Assembly: GCF_963678635.1 (NCBI RefSeq)
Contig: NC_087063.1
Coordinates: forward strand, 38,516,759-38,580,758
Direction of reading: 5' to 3'
Length of the DNA: 64,000 bases
Source: Symsagittifera roscoffensis
Taxonomy: Eukaryota > Xenacoelomorpha > Acoela > Convolutidae
This document shows, in pieces, positions 10,367 to 22,667 of this stretch. Numbering within the stretch: the first letter of the stretch is position 1; every line of letters begins with the position of its first letter. The notes beneath the pieces were generated by a model, which did not search any database, was not told the DNA's origin, and saw nothing but the letters and a program-made list of their open reading frames with translations. The position numbers and the translations under genes were made by a program.

Positions 10367-13300
10367 CTAAAAAAAGAATAGTTTTTCAAATATTTTTCTC
10401 TAATCATTTTTTTTCTTTTTATGTGCCGAGAGACTGGCAAAAATATCAAAAACATAAAATGCGAAGCCTTTTTTCGGAACTGGGGAAACTTCACACTTTG
10501 CCATCATTATTGCAACGTGGTAGGTTTGGTTTTTCGTTTTATAATTTCCGATAAATACTGTTATTACCCTTGAAATCTATTCGATCGGACTTTTTTACGC
10601 TTGCGATTAGCAAGCGTTATTAAATCGGAATTGAAACTTTTTCGGGCTAGAAACTAATTGAGCAAAATCACTTGAATCATTGGAGAGCACCTGCACTCCT
10701 TTGGCATGCTCCGAGAAAGTTTAAATGTTACTGTACCCTTCAGTTGTACACTATAAAAGAAATATGTTACACAAAATGCCGGTTTAGTTGCCACATTATA
10801 GACATTTTATTACTGGCGAACACTTTTTTGGTGTAGCTGCAAGTGTTTTTGATTTCGTCCAGTAATTTGCAAAATTAAGAGCCTGACTTTTTTTGCGTTT
10901 GTTTTGCTTAAATTTCGGCCTAATAGGTCGCGGCCTTTGTTCTATTGGCTTAATGACTTATATTTGCTTTGTTTGATTGGGTAAACCATATTTGCTTTGT
11001 TTGATAGGGGAAATCTTTCGAGCTCTGTATAGCTTAAAGTTTTTCATGACAAGAATTCCAACTCAGTGGGAGTTTACCTAAATTTTGTAAGATTTGCGGC
11101 CGCTCGATTAATCAATCTTTTTGATTTTTTTCTCAAACCGGTGATTATTTTGCCGTGAGTGTTTTCCTCATTGAAAATTATTTGGGAAAATCTTTCATTT
11201 TAGAAGATTTCAATTCGTTATTGCAATTGACCCCCTTGAATTTCAAAAAGGTTTAGCTTGATATATTTTTGTTCTCTGAAACTCGAAATTGCTCAAATGA
11301 GCCAGTCATTTTTACCTAGTTTTCCTGTTCATTGGCATTTTTGTAATTGTCATTGGCATTTTTGGAAATTCTTCAAATTCGATTGAGCTTATTTAATTTT
11401 TCGCAGTTTGAACTTTGCTAAATGAAAGGAATACTATATACTCTAATAACAAAAAAGAAAGTTGCGCGAGGAAACGTGAATGATTGTTAGTTTCGAAAGT
11501 GGCTGTTGAAATACGTATTTCTCTGGGGAAAAAATCCTTTTGATCCAAGTTTCTCAAATTTGGTTAAGTTAAAAACAATGTGCCAATCATTAAAGGTTTT
11601 TGAAATTCAAATTGCTTTGAGGTGATATAGTTTTACCCGTAGCTCGAAAGTTGAAAAGGTTTCAAATAAAAGTCAATAGTTTTTCGGTTTCCTTGAGTTA
11701 ATCGACTTTTTTCCACCTGTCTGTTGGCCACATTTTGAACGGTCTGTTGTCTAGATATGAATGTTTTGGTTGCAAATTGAATAGTCGCATTAATAGTGGA
11801 CTTTTAATGGAGTTTTGCCGAAAGTTGTAGTTTTGGAATTATCTAACAAAGCACAACAAGTCTTATGCACTCTTTTAATCAAGTGTTTCCTAGCTAGTCT
11901 TTGCTTGCTTCAGAAATGGTTTCTTGTTTTGATCTTTTTTTTGTTTGATCAATGCTCAACCAAAGTTGAGGGGTAGGATGACTGAGACTCGAAATTTATC
12001 TGAAAAACACATTAGTTATCGAAAAAGAGCAATCAGATATCCTAGGCAATTAATTTACCCAAGTATGATACCCCACTCTATCTCCTATCAGGGAAGATTA
12101 GAACAAGAAGAAAGCAAGACAACTGTGCTATGTCAAGTCTGGTCGTAAACCTTGCCGAGGTGCTTAATTTCGTCCCTTTAATTGAATGTACTTCAATTTT
12201 ATTCTACATTTTTTTAAACTGTATATTAGAAATGAGGCGATGAAAATCAACAATATAATTGCAAATTTAACTTAGCAATTGTAACGGAGTTCATGGATTT
12301 CAGAGGTAAGTTCCCTTTCCGGTTCTGTTTGATATCTTTTTGTGATTTTTCAATTGCGTTAGCAAGTCATGACTTTTTCGGTTATAATAAATAGAAATTA
12401 AATGACAAATGCTCCGAAAACGTTCAAATTGCACTCAAGGAACAACTTTTATAGTTTTTAATTTTCTTTACATTCTCCAATTGTCATGAAAATTGGTTTG
12501 TGCGTGGCTAATCCTATTGCAAACCCATTTGGTTCTCATGTACAACTTTGTAAAGACAATGAGTACACAGTAAAATTGATTTGTATGTCAGGCACGGGGG
12601 GAGGGGAGGCAGATGAGCCACAATTTAATCCAGCACAGAGGTTAACTCTTTCTATCAAAATCTATCTTATCTAGACTTAATAGGTTAAGTTATAGTATCT
12701 TCAACCGTTTCAGTGATTTTACGAGGTTTCACCAGTGTAACCTACGAAGTTTTATATTGTAATTGCATATTGCAGATACATGCCAAATTTAATGACAAAT
12801 AGACTACGTGGGCAAAAGATAGAACACAGAAAGTGGTATGTCGTGGGAAACAGCAGCAGAGCCAAACTGTCTATTAAGTGTTCCGAAAAAAAATGAAAAA
12901 CAGTTCTGGAATAAGAAAAATATTTCGAATTCCAAAAATTGGAAGTTTTTTTTGCATTTTGATAAAGAAAAATGAGGAAAATATTTGTTTAAGAATAGAG
13001 TTTACAACTGAAGAAATAGATTTTTTCTTTCTTTCTCTTTCTGGAGTTATGATGAAATTTCTATACTTTAGTTTCTCGATTGTTATAATGTTTTGATGGT
13101 TAGTTTTATAAATTAAACTTTCTATTGTGCCTTATTACCAAAAAAATCATTGAATTAGTCATAATCAATAAAAAAAAATTCTCTTAGTTAATGCAGCAGA
13201 GTTCGTAAATTTGTTTGGGTTTTTCAAAGTTTTGATGATTTTTTGTTTTTCAGATCTCAGAGCTAAGTTTTCAGAGCTCAATTTATTTACTTAGCTGAAA

Positions 13301-16223
13301 GGAAGGATTGCTCCACTATCGAACTGCGAAGTTACAAAGTCACGAAAAATGTGAATGACTTCGTTTTTCACAAGTTTTTTTGTTCTGAATTTAGTGTACC
13401 CGTATTGCCAGTCACTTGCAAACTTTTCTCGTGTTGTTAAAACCTTTTTTGTAACAACCGTAGTAACTCATCATCTAGAAGTAACTCAACCTCTCTAGTG
13501 CTATACCAGCGTCCCTATTTCCCTCTCACCATCCAAATTTCAGACAGTTAGTATTTGAAAAAGTTTTTTTGTTCACAAGGTTAATTCGAAGTTGCAAGTT
13601 TTGTGGGTTTTCTTGCTTTTGTTTTTATTTCCGTCAGCTTAGTTGGCGTTGTTTTGCCAATATTTCGGGTATTTAATGCCACCTCCGTAATTGAGTGTTT
13701 GAAGGGTATAGGTTTATTTGTACTCCCTAAATATTAGGCAGTTTGAAACTCCGATAACCTATAATTTTGAAACTGAATCATGTTTTTTGTCTTGGTGGTT
13801 TCAACTGAACTAATATATACCTATAACCCATCGGTTTCCTTTTTGTGTAAAGCCAAGAAAGGACTGAAGTTCTGTCAATTTGGTAATATCGAAGTAAGTT
13901 GAAAGTGATTCTCTGAAAAAAAAAAAAATATTTTTTATTCCCAGTTTCACAACGCTGCTCGAAAGACGTGCAAGAATTCAGTTCTAAGTTTGAGGGACTG
14001 CTAAACAGACATTTATTGTCACCCTTTTGAAATTGAAAGTCTGCGAAGTCGCTGATCAACTTTGTCAAATTTTGGTGCGCTGAAATACTCTGTTTATCGA
14101 AAGTTTAATTTTTAGTACGTGAAACTGTGCTACAGTGCTGATTGAAGCTCCACAAATGCGCAATATGTTTTTAAAATCGTTTTTGAATAAAACATTCCTA
14201 TTTAATTGAGTAAAAACGACATTTTTTGGCTATCAAACAAATATAGAAATAAGTATACAAACTTATTACGCTTGGGGGTGATATTTAACAATACGTGGTA
14301 ATTTTAAGTAAAGTGCATGTATTAAAATTCAGAAATATTATGCATAATATTGTCAATTCATTTTCAACCAATTGTTTTAGTACTAAGATAGTTTTTGTAA
14401 ATACAATACTTTGCCAAATCAGTTTTGAAAATTTTTGATTTTTTTTCGTACTCTCAAAAACTACCTTCCAAATATGAGATTTTGGGTTCAATGGCTATAA
14501 TTTTTTGTGAAAAGTTCTTATGCATATGCGGCTACGCCCATTTTTTCATACAAAAAGTTATTGCCCTCGGAAAATTCAAGATTTGCCTTTTTTGAACGTT
14601 TTGTGAATTTGTTGGGTTTTCTCGAAAACTACATTCCCAAATCTTACAATTTGGGTTCAATTGAATTAATGGGTTCTGTAAAACTCCCTTGAATAATTTA
14701 TTGCGCGTTTTTTTAAACACAAAAGTTATGGCCTTCGAAAAAGTTATAACAAACCAACAGGTTGCGTGAATCTCTTCTGCATAAGCGGATTGTCTCAAAA
14801 AAATTTTAGACACACAAGATATGGCACTGGAAAAAGTTAATACTTGAAAACTACCCAGCTAATTCTTAGGTTAAAAGTTCAATCGAGAAACCCGATTTTG
14901 GAAATAATCCTTGCTTAAGCGACCACGTCCTTCTTTTGCAGAAAAATGTTGTGGGTTTCGAAAAGTCAAATTTCGAACGTTTGACCGTTTTTAGAATCTT
15001 TTTGACTTTTCTTAGAAACTACTAGATGAAATCTGAGACGAAGGGTTCCATGAAAGAACCGCCTGCGATACTTTTTCTACTGAAGCGGTGGCTTCTCAAT
15101 TTTGTGAGAAAAGTTAGATATCTCAGGGAAGATTCCTATTGCTCAAAAATCTGAAGTCTTGTCAATTATTTAGGTAGAGAAACAACTAAGGTTTCGACAA
15201 AGTCCAATTTTTGAAAATGCCTTTTTCATCCCGCATCAGTAGAAAAAATTCCAAAGTTATCAGATAATTTCTTCTAGCTTTAGCTGGGCCCCTAGACATC
15301 TTTCATTAGGACATACGAACATTTTAGTTCACCTATAACATTTTCTTTCAACATTTAAAAAAAAATTTTCGACATTTTATTTTTATGTTCGTGTTGTATC
15401 GCTGCTGGTGCGAAGCTCTGCAGCGCCTCTGTGTACAAAATTACAGAGAAGAATATACCCTTGTTAAATTTTGATGGGCTACATCAATTTTGTTTTTTAT
15501 CAGCAGTTGAACCAGTAATTTTTGCGTAAAATCGAAAAAAGCCAAAAATTATCCAATTTTGCGGCTAAAATTTGCGCCTGATTGTTGCAAAATAAATAGC
15601 AGCATTTTAATTCTGCTAAAATTTTAAGGAATTTTTTCTCAGACACTTTTTGTCTGAAGTCTACCCGATTTGAGAAAAATGCGTTTTATTTGTTTTTTTT
15701 TCTATGAGAAAATTTGTTGTCAATTATACCAAATTTACGATTACTATCGAAGTTCTAGACTTTCGTTCCGATCTTCTCATCACACCGCGATGAAAAAACG
15801 ATGCAATTCGTTGGAAAAAAAACTTTTTTTTATTAATGATGAACTTTCTGTGCTGCTTGCATTGCAACCGGTTTCCCTTGTTGAGTTTTTGCTTTTACTC
15901 ACGGTTGCGTTTTTTGCGTGCTTTTCTTCATTGTGTTTAAGTTTTTCATCCTGTAATTGTACTGAAATTTGTTATGGGTTTCTGCTACAGCTTCCTAGCA
16001 ATTTGGAAATTTCGTAGTCTTTTGTTCATGAAATTAGTCCTTGAACTTACAGTTGGTGATTTTTCGTTTTGCGAGGGTTTATACCGCGGTTTTCTAGGTG
16101 TTGGCACACAAATTTTCAAGTGCAGGAATATTCATAGCTCTAGCTTCTTATTTAGTTAATCATTTTAGAGAAGTTATGTGTGCCCGTATAGACAAGTAAT
16201 TAGTTTTTTGGGGGTGTAGTGGG
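10367..16223. other. Intergenic region upstream of the SNAPC5-like gene
   Basis: Only scattered repeats are visible: a family B 5' hairpin at 10597-10617 (ACGCTTGCGATTAGCAAGCGT) whose 3' end I cannot place, an R1 copy at about 11450-11760, and a stray 3' tail hairpin with CGCCTCTGTGT at 15424-15434. The frames here are short and driven by T-rich sequence. The promoter of the downstream gene must lie near the right end, but I see no defining motif. Confidence 0.5.
11450..11760. repeat. R1 dispersed repeat, partial copy
   Basis: Contains the R1 blocks 'cgtgaatgattgttagtttc', 'gatccaagtttctcaaattt', 'tttttgaaattcaaattgct' and 'ttggccacattttgaac' in order. The 5' part of the repeat is missing. 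Confidence 0.4.
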
Positions 16224-16331
16224 ATGGGGGAGATTGATGAGTTGACGAAAGAATTGGAGGTCGTGAAGGCAGAGGAGGAAACTCTACTCTCGCTCAAACA
16301 AATCATCAGTCATCAGCTAAGTCAACTAGAG
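16224..16331 (+). CDS. SNAPC5: SNAPC5-like exon 1
   Basis: 36 codons from ATG at 16224, ending in phase 0 before a GT donor (gtcagc) at 16332. It encodes the first helix of the coiled coil. Confidence 0.75.
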
Positions 16332-18615
16332 GTCAGCTACTTACTTCAGATTCATTTGAACGATAGACGCGGAATTTTTTTTATGTATTACCTGATGAAT
16401 TTCATATCTTATGGGTGATTGATTCGAAAATTAGTGTGTATAAATTCTTTTGAGCAATTCACTGCTGTGAAGTACTGGCGTCTATGAATAAGTAGAGCAA
16501 GTTCATTGAAAGTTGCTGATGTTAGAACAGACGATTTTATGCCCTTTTGTTTGTAGTTTTACCAATCATTCCCCTCCGTCCTCTCATTTTACTTTTGGTT
16601 TCAATTGAAAGGCATTGCTAACGGGATTTCTTTCCAGCTGGAAGAAGTGGCACTGCGGGAGATCATCAGTCTAGAGCAGCATACGAGACAATTGGTTGGA
16701 CCAGAGTTAGAGTACAGCGATCAGGAGCTGCAGGTAACGGGGGCGCAGCACTCACACCTCCCTCAAATGAATAACCGCAGCGTCGAAGAAGACAATAAAT
16801 TCAATGACTTGCACCATGTCTCTTTCAATCAGACCAATACTAGGTGATTTTATTTTACCTAGGCTTAACGATTTTGCGCATCTACTAAAATTAAGTAGTC
16901 GCCTAATTTTCCAATAGTGCAGAAGGCTCCGCCAACACGCACATGTGGACTATGTTATGAAAAAAAGTCAGTGATAAAAATCCAAAACGGAAAGTTGCAG
17001 ACATACGTTGAAAGTCTATTTAAATGTCTTTGAACTTCCATATCTGAGACCTAGAGTTTTTCAAATCCCTGAGAACTCGAGTCTTTTTTCTGTTAGTTTC
17101 TTCAATTTGTCTACAAAATACTGCTTTTTTCCGTACTCTTCCGACTGCCTGATATCCAGGCTTGTGTTATATAACGAGTCCCCTTTCCCAATGTAGTTCG
17201 CACATTTTGTTTTCAATTTAAACGTACTGTGTAGTTGTAGAATATTTTTTGGCGATTTCATATAGCATGGGTTATAGCCGCGTTCATTCATGCCGTATGT
17301 TGCAAAGTTTTTGTCGAAGCAAGAATATAAACAGTTATCTGGCAATTTTAAATATGCAAAAATAATTATGAAGGTGCTAGTCTTGAAATTAGGTTTCCTA
17401 ATACATATACGTTTCTAATTGGCTGTGCCGCAATTGTTTACGCTTGCGATTAGCTAAGCGTTATCAAATCGGAATATACTTTGTTTCTGGTTAACAACTA
17501 CTTTAACAAAATCATTGGATCATTTGTGCAGCATTCAATACTGTTACAGCAAACATGCTCAATTTCTTGAAAATTCAAATTTAACTACTTTGCATGAAAG
17601 CTTGTAAACAGCCATGGAACTCTGCTCGAATCCGGTCAGCACCTGTTTTTTAAAACCTAAAATTTTGACTATCAAAAAATTATCGGCCTATGGGCTGTCT
17701 GCAAATTTTCTTACACATTTGTAATTGAAATGGATGTTGCTTAATTATCAAAACTTAGCAACTTCCAGACCCCCTTCAGTTCAAGTCCCGGCTGGATCTT
17801 GGTTTTTTTCAGTGTCTGAATATGAATTTCTTTCCGGGAAAAATTGATTAGTCGGATTATAGTTAGTCGGCTTACTTTTTGTCGGCTTATTTGCCACCTT
17901 TTAATTTTCTATGACAATTTCCTTCGATTTTTTTGCTTCCGGTTTTGTTGGCGTCTAACCACGTGTTGTGGGCTTAGTGAACGCTTGAAATTACAAAAAG
18001 CTGGCTTGTTGCCAGTGGCTGCGTTTCTCGTCTGTTTTTCAAGATTGAAGTTTGCGTATTTCAAAAAAAAATGTTGAATTTTGCAATATTGATTTTCGTT
18101 TGGTTTTTTGTTTTCGGATCAATTGACGTCTAACCGCGTGTTGTTGGCTTAGTGGTCGCTCGGAAATTACCAAAAGCTTGCTTATTGCTAGTGGTTGTGC
18201 TTCTCGTCTGCTTTTCTGTGACTGAATTTTTCGTATTTCCAGGTTTTTCAATTTTTTCCAACTGAGTTATTTCCATCTCACTGACCATTTACTTGCTTGC
18301 AATGGTTCGCTTTTGTTGTATTGCAAGTGATGCTAAGCTGCGCGTCGCCTCTGTGTATTTTCTGTTTTTCTTGGATTGATGAAAATCAGGTTTCGTTTCT
18401 CTATTTTTAGTTGCAAATATCAAGGTTCGCTAAGCTCATTTTATGTCAAGAAAAACTGATCTGAATATTTGCCCCTTTGAGGCCAATTTGCTGCTGGACA
18501 ATGGCTGAGGAAGGAAGCAAGGAAGTAGACCAAATCTGACGTCAAGCTCAGTTATGCAAATTTTTGACTTCATTTTTTGTAGCCTAATTAAAACTCGTCT
18601 CTCCTCTCTTCTCTT

Positions 18616-18679
<64 letters not shown>

Positions 18680-21066
18680 ATCACCCGAACACGGCCGAAT
18701 TTAACATACGGTTTTTGATGAAAATTGTCAGAATTAGCTTTTTTTTTGCTCAGCAACCGTTAGCAATTAATTTGCATGGAGTATTGATTTTGTATTGGAA
18801 TCTGGTGGCTTTTGGCTTCCGTATTTATTCAGTTTTTTTTCAAGTATATACGAAGTTTGCTGAAATGCTTAGGTTTATTTGCTAGATCTAGAGCTTGGAA
18901 TTTTATCTTCGAGGAATATACATACTATTTCAGTTAACTGTTTTCGGTTTGATAGCGATATTTACTCTTGCGATAAGCAAGGGTATTGCAATCGGTTCTA
19001 GACTTTTTTCCTTTTGCTTTGTTCAAAGGACTTTTCATTTGTACTCATTTCTCGGAAGGCTCTCTCAGAAACAAATTTACCGCTGCCAAAATGGTAACTT
19101 GTTCTGGTAGGTGCGTGTTTTGGCTTGATAGATTTTGACCTAAATTATATCGGTTTAGTGGCCTCATTTTGCGTTATATCGTTCGACGAGCGAAAAGATT
19201 TTTTGCGTGTTTGTTTTTAGGGTACGTGACTTAAAATATTTTAATTAGTCTTAAATTATAATGAATTTTTTCTTCGGCTTTTTTATTTCTTTTTTTTCGG
19301 CTTGATAGTTTCGGCCTATATTATATCAGCTTACTAGCCCCATGTTGCATTGTTCGACGAGCCAAAGAGGTGTTTTTTGCGTTTTTGATTTGAGGGTGAG
19401 GGTGACTTAATAACTTTTTATTACGCTTGCGATAACCAAGCGTTATCAAACTAGAGTAAAAAACTTTTTTCGGGTTAACAACTACCTTAACAAAATCAGT
19501 TGACTCACTTCTCTTCTTATCTTCTCTTCTCTTGTTACCTTCTCTGAACTTGTTCGAGGTTGCTTCCCCCCGTGGCCTGGAGGTAAAGCAGTTGCCTTTG
19601 TACCCTAAGATCTGGGGTTCGAGTCGTGGCTGAATCTTGTTTTTTTTTCAGTATCAAGGAAATTGAAAAAAAAACATTCAGAGTAAAATGAATTGCTGAT
19701 TTCTAAGTTGCCACAACGGATTTAGCTTGTGCTGTAGACAATTTTCCCCTTTCGTTGCAAGTTCAATTGTTGTTTATTCTAATTTCAAGAGGGACTTAAA
19801 AGATTTTAAAGAAATTTTTCGTAAAATTTTTTCTTCGGCTAACTTGTTCTGCTGAAAGATGCGTCTGCTCGAAGATGGTCGGCTTAGTTGCCCCATCAGT
19901 TATTTTTTTTTGCTGTAAGGAGCTTTCAGTGTAGCTACAAGTGCTGCACTGAAACTTTTTTATAAAATCATATTTTTTTCGGCTCAACTTGTGTCTGTTC
20001 AAGGATTGTCGTCTTTGTTTCTTTTCGTAAATTTTGTTCTGTTGTTGTTGATTTAAGTTTCAAGTGTCTGGCATGTTTGCCTGAATGAACTTCTATCGAG
20101 ACATATGAAAGATCATATGACCTAGTTTTTTTCAAACTTTCATTTTCGGCTTTTTATGTTTTTATTTTTGGTTAGTGTTGTATCGCAAGTGGTGCGAAGC
20201 TCCGCTTCACCTCTGTGTTAAATAACTATTAATGAATTTGTCGTAACTTTTTTAAATTTTTTTTTCGCTTTTTTTAATTGGTTTTTTTTCTTCCTTTTTT
20301 CGGCGTATTATGTTTTGGTCTACATTATATCGGCTTGCTAACCTCATATTGCTTCATTTGAAGCGCAAATAAAGGTTTTGTGTTTGTGTGTTTTGAGGGT
20401 GAGGGGGACATAATAAATTTTTCTAAGTCTTGTTGAATTTTTTCTTAAAGGGTTTCTGCTAAGGTAGTTTTGACTTTATTGCAGCCTGGTAAATTTTTAT
20501 CTGATGCTTATTTTACATGCTATTATCTTGGCAATCTTTTGTTGCAAAACTAGCCATATTCATTTTGATAGATCTAGTTTTTGACATTTTCGAATTTTTT
20601 TTTCGACTTAGCGGCTTTCTTTTTTTTTGTATCGCAAGTGGTGCGAAGCTCAGTTGCGCCTCTGTGTTTAAGACATTTCCTTTGATTTAGCGATGACACC
20701 GCGAACTATATTTATGGAAGTGGTAGCCACACCACTGGTCAAATATCATCACAAATCGCAGCTGGAGAGGACGATTTAACCGATAATACTTTTGATTTGA
20801 CTTCTAACTCATCATTGGCTCCACTTAACGAATATGATCTGCAATTTCTATCAACCTCTGACTCAATAGTGCGATTAGAAGACAAGCAAATTATGAGTAA
20901 GAAGAGTGACGATAACGCTGTGTCAGAAAAGCAACTTGGTTGCAGTTTGGATGCTATCCCAGTTCTATCGTTTAATGACCTTGACCCCAATAAGCAGATT
21001 GCGGTAGCTGAAAACAATTTCGAACAAGACAATGAATTCGAAGCTGAAGAAGATGAAATTCCTTAG
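16224..21066 (+). CDS. SNAPC5: SNAPC5-like snRNA-activating protein complex subunit, 3 exons (16224-16331, 16638-16843, 20691-21066)
   Basis: In the known family, SNAPC5 (SNAP19) is the small subunit of the complex that binds the proximal sequence element of snRNA promoters for RNA polymerases II and III. The assembled product is 229 residues. The N-terminus forms a short helical coil: the 'EEETLLSLKQIISHQL' segment (about residues 17-32), followed across the first splice by 'LEEVALREIIS', closely resembles the vertebrate protein. Exon 2 ends with 'FNQTNT', like the vertebrate INQT segment, and the C-terminus is acidic (residues about 212-227, E/D-rich). All three introns/exon joins are in phase (0, then 2). 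The start has G at +4 and no in-frame ATG just upstream. Vertebrate SNAPC5 is only about 98 residues, so this copy has a longer Ser/Asp-rich C-terminal part. If the exon 2 donor were skipped, translation would stop at 16847 and give a 105-aa product; the phase match favours the spliced form. Confidence 0.75.
16638..16843 (+). CDS. SNAPC5: SNAPC5-like exon 2
   Basis: The acceptor 'tttctttccag' precedes 16638. The exon opens with 'LEEVALREIIS', completing the helix, and ends with two bases (AG) of a split serine codon before 'gtgatt' at 16844. Reading through the donor gives a stop at 16845-16847. A second donor-like site (cag|gtaacg at about 16734) is in the wrong phase for the next exon. Confidence 0.7.
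17440..18356 (+). repeat. SINE-like element, family B, copy
   Basis: Opens with a hairpin-forming 'acgcttgcgattagctaagc' and 'ttatcaaatcggaatata'. It has a B-box-like 'gttcaagtcccggctgg' near 17779, and ends with a tail hairpin and CGCCTCTGTGT at 18346-18356. At 917 bp it is long for a SINE and may be a composite or nested copy. Confidence 0.5.
18604..18680. repeat. (CT)n/(CTTT)n microsatellite
   Basis: Near-uninterrupted CT dinucleotides with TTTCT interruptions, turning into CTTT repeats at the right end. The antisense Arg/Glu-rich frame here is an artefact of this repeat. Confidence 0.95.
19433..20219 (+). repeat. SINE-like element, family B, copy
   Basis: 5' hairpin region 'acgcttgcgataaccaagcg', then 'ttcgggttaacaactacctt', as in the copies at 10597, 17440 and 25009. 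A tRNA-like segment at about 19575-19640 has an A-box-like 'tggcctggaggtaaagc' and a B-box-like 'ggggttcgagtcgtggc'. It ends with a hairpin GCGAAGC...GCTTC and ACCTCTGTGT at 20209-20218. Confidence 0.6.
20691..21066 (+). CDS. SNAPC5: SNAPC5-like exon 3 (terminal)
   Basis: Acceptor '...tttgatttag' at 20689-20690. The first base completes the split Ser codon and the frame then runs 125 codons to TAG at 21064-21066. The product is rich in D, S, N and T, contains 'DLQFLSTSDSIVRLED', and finishes with an acidic tail, matching the acidic C-terminus typical of SNAPC5. No AATAAA is obvious in the next 300 bases. Confidence 0.65.
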
Positions 21067-22210
21067 AATTATGCTAAATATCTTTATTAGTCAACAGAAA
21101 GAAACTATTCATTTTTTTGTTTTCGGTTGATGAATTGTTTTTGTGCATTAAGATGAAGATGAGCTGCCTCAGCTGCAGAAAAACCACATCATTATGGCTA
21201 TTCAAAATTTTGAGTCCAGAAGGGTTGGATAGCAGCTGAGAAGTCAACATTTAACCTCAAAATGACCTTGTTTAGATTCATTAGTCGATTAAGTTTTTTT
21301 TTGGCAATAATTTCGCATTGACGTCTTGATGCATTGAGTATTCATTAAGGTCATGATTGCCAAGAAAATCAAAACATAGATTTACGTTAGCGAAAAAAAG
21401 GGTCTTGTAACTCGAGCCTGAATGTTAAAGTGTGTTTTTCAACTCAGGTAGTTGTATGAAATCACTTGTGAATCAGAGTGGCTTTGATAAATAGTTCATA
21501 GTTTTTAAGAGTCGATACACGTAGTTCAGACTCTTATTTAGGTCCTGATGATTTTTTTGGTTTCTTTTTTTATGGGAAGTCAAATTTCATTCAGGCTCGC
21601 ATTTACTTTTTCGCGGTGTGACTTATGATTTCTTTTTAAGTTCAGTTCATCTTCTTCATTGGAAGGAAAGCAAACTCCACTATCGACCGGCGAACACCGT
21701 CTCACACAGCTTTTAAATCGTATTTTTGCCAAAGTCAAAAATTTCTTGCTGGTTATTTGAACACCGTCGTCAAATATTAAAAAATTCAATTTTTTTTGCA
21801 ATTATTTTCCGTCTTACTAGGTGTCGGTTACTTAATTTTTTTTCTAATATAATCATAGATAATCTGATTCGGGAGTGGAATAAAGCATCTACTTTTCTTG
21901 TTTATCTAGTTTTTTTTGTTACAAGTTTTTCAGTTTTCTATGGAGGTAGAAAAACGAAAGCACTTTTTTTATATATTTTTTCTTACTTTCTATGGCAATT
22001 TATTAACACTAGAGTCAGCTTAGTGTATTATTAAGAACCTTCTTTTTTTTCCTAACCTATGTCGCAAGTTTTGGTGACTCTTTTTGGGCACTTTTACAGC
22101 TTTTTGATAGCATGTGCTTTGACATTCGAATAGTAATAAGTTAACACAGTTGATACATTTTTAAGTCATCAAATGAACCGGAAAAAGCTATTTGTTTCAT
22201 CAAACAACAT

Positions 22211-22667
22211 AACAATAATAAAAACTCGATTTCAGAAATTTTCTAACTCAATATATCTCGAATTTTTTTGAAATGCATAGTTTATTCATAATGTGGCTGT
22301 ATGCTTTGCGATTTGTTACATGCAAATTTGGTGTGGATGCCTTCAGTTTATTATAATCCAAATTATTACTTGAAAAATTGTGTCTATTTGTATTTGGTGC
22401 AACTTTGCTGAATGGCATTGGGCATTTTTTTAAGCATATGTAGCTGCTTTAATCGTAACTAGTTTTGTCATTGGTTCAGCAAATGTGACTAAGTGGTTAG
22501 TGCGTGAGACTCAAAATCTCTTGATTGCAGTAGGTCGCAGATCGAATCCTAGACCTAGCCGAATTTTGGCTGGTTCGAGGCTTATTTCTTTTTTCCTTAT
22601 TGATTTTTCTAGAGCTGCTTTTTTGTGTTCTCGCTAGTATTTGCGAAGCGAAGATTCGCCTCTGTGT
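22211..22667 (+). repeat. tRNA-derived SINE, family C, copy 1
   Basis: Body shared with 42475-42918 ('actcgatttcagaaattttc', 'gtgtggatgcctt', 'tatgtagctgcttt'). The tRNA-like segment lies at about 22485-22560 ('actaagtggttagtgcgtga' and B-box-like 'cagatcgaatcctag'). The element ends with a hairpin around 'gcgaagcgaagattcgc' and CGCCTCTGTGT (22657-22667). The tRNA-like part sits near the 3' side, which is unusual for a SINE. Confidence 0.6.

Larger units (their letters stand above)
16844..20690. other. SNAPC5-like intron 2, SINE-rich, no coding sequence seen
   Basis: Holds family B SINE copies (17440-18356, 19433-20219), a further 5' hairpin at 18964, a (CT)n microsatellite near 18604-18680, and a 3' tail CGCCTCTGTGT at 20657-20667 just before the exon 3 acceptor. 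Confidence 0.6.

Noticed and set aside
12486-12674. Small + strand ORF (62 aa) in the intergenic region
   Set aside because: No domain, no splice partners, and no similarity to anything else in the window.
15670-16159. Hydrophobic frames just upstream of the SNAPC5-like gene
   Set aside because: T-rich sequence gives F/L/S-rich frames by chance; no homology or splice-consistent exon.
18436-18756. Arg/Glu repeat protein on the - strand
   Set aside because: Translation of a (CT)n microsatellite.
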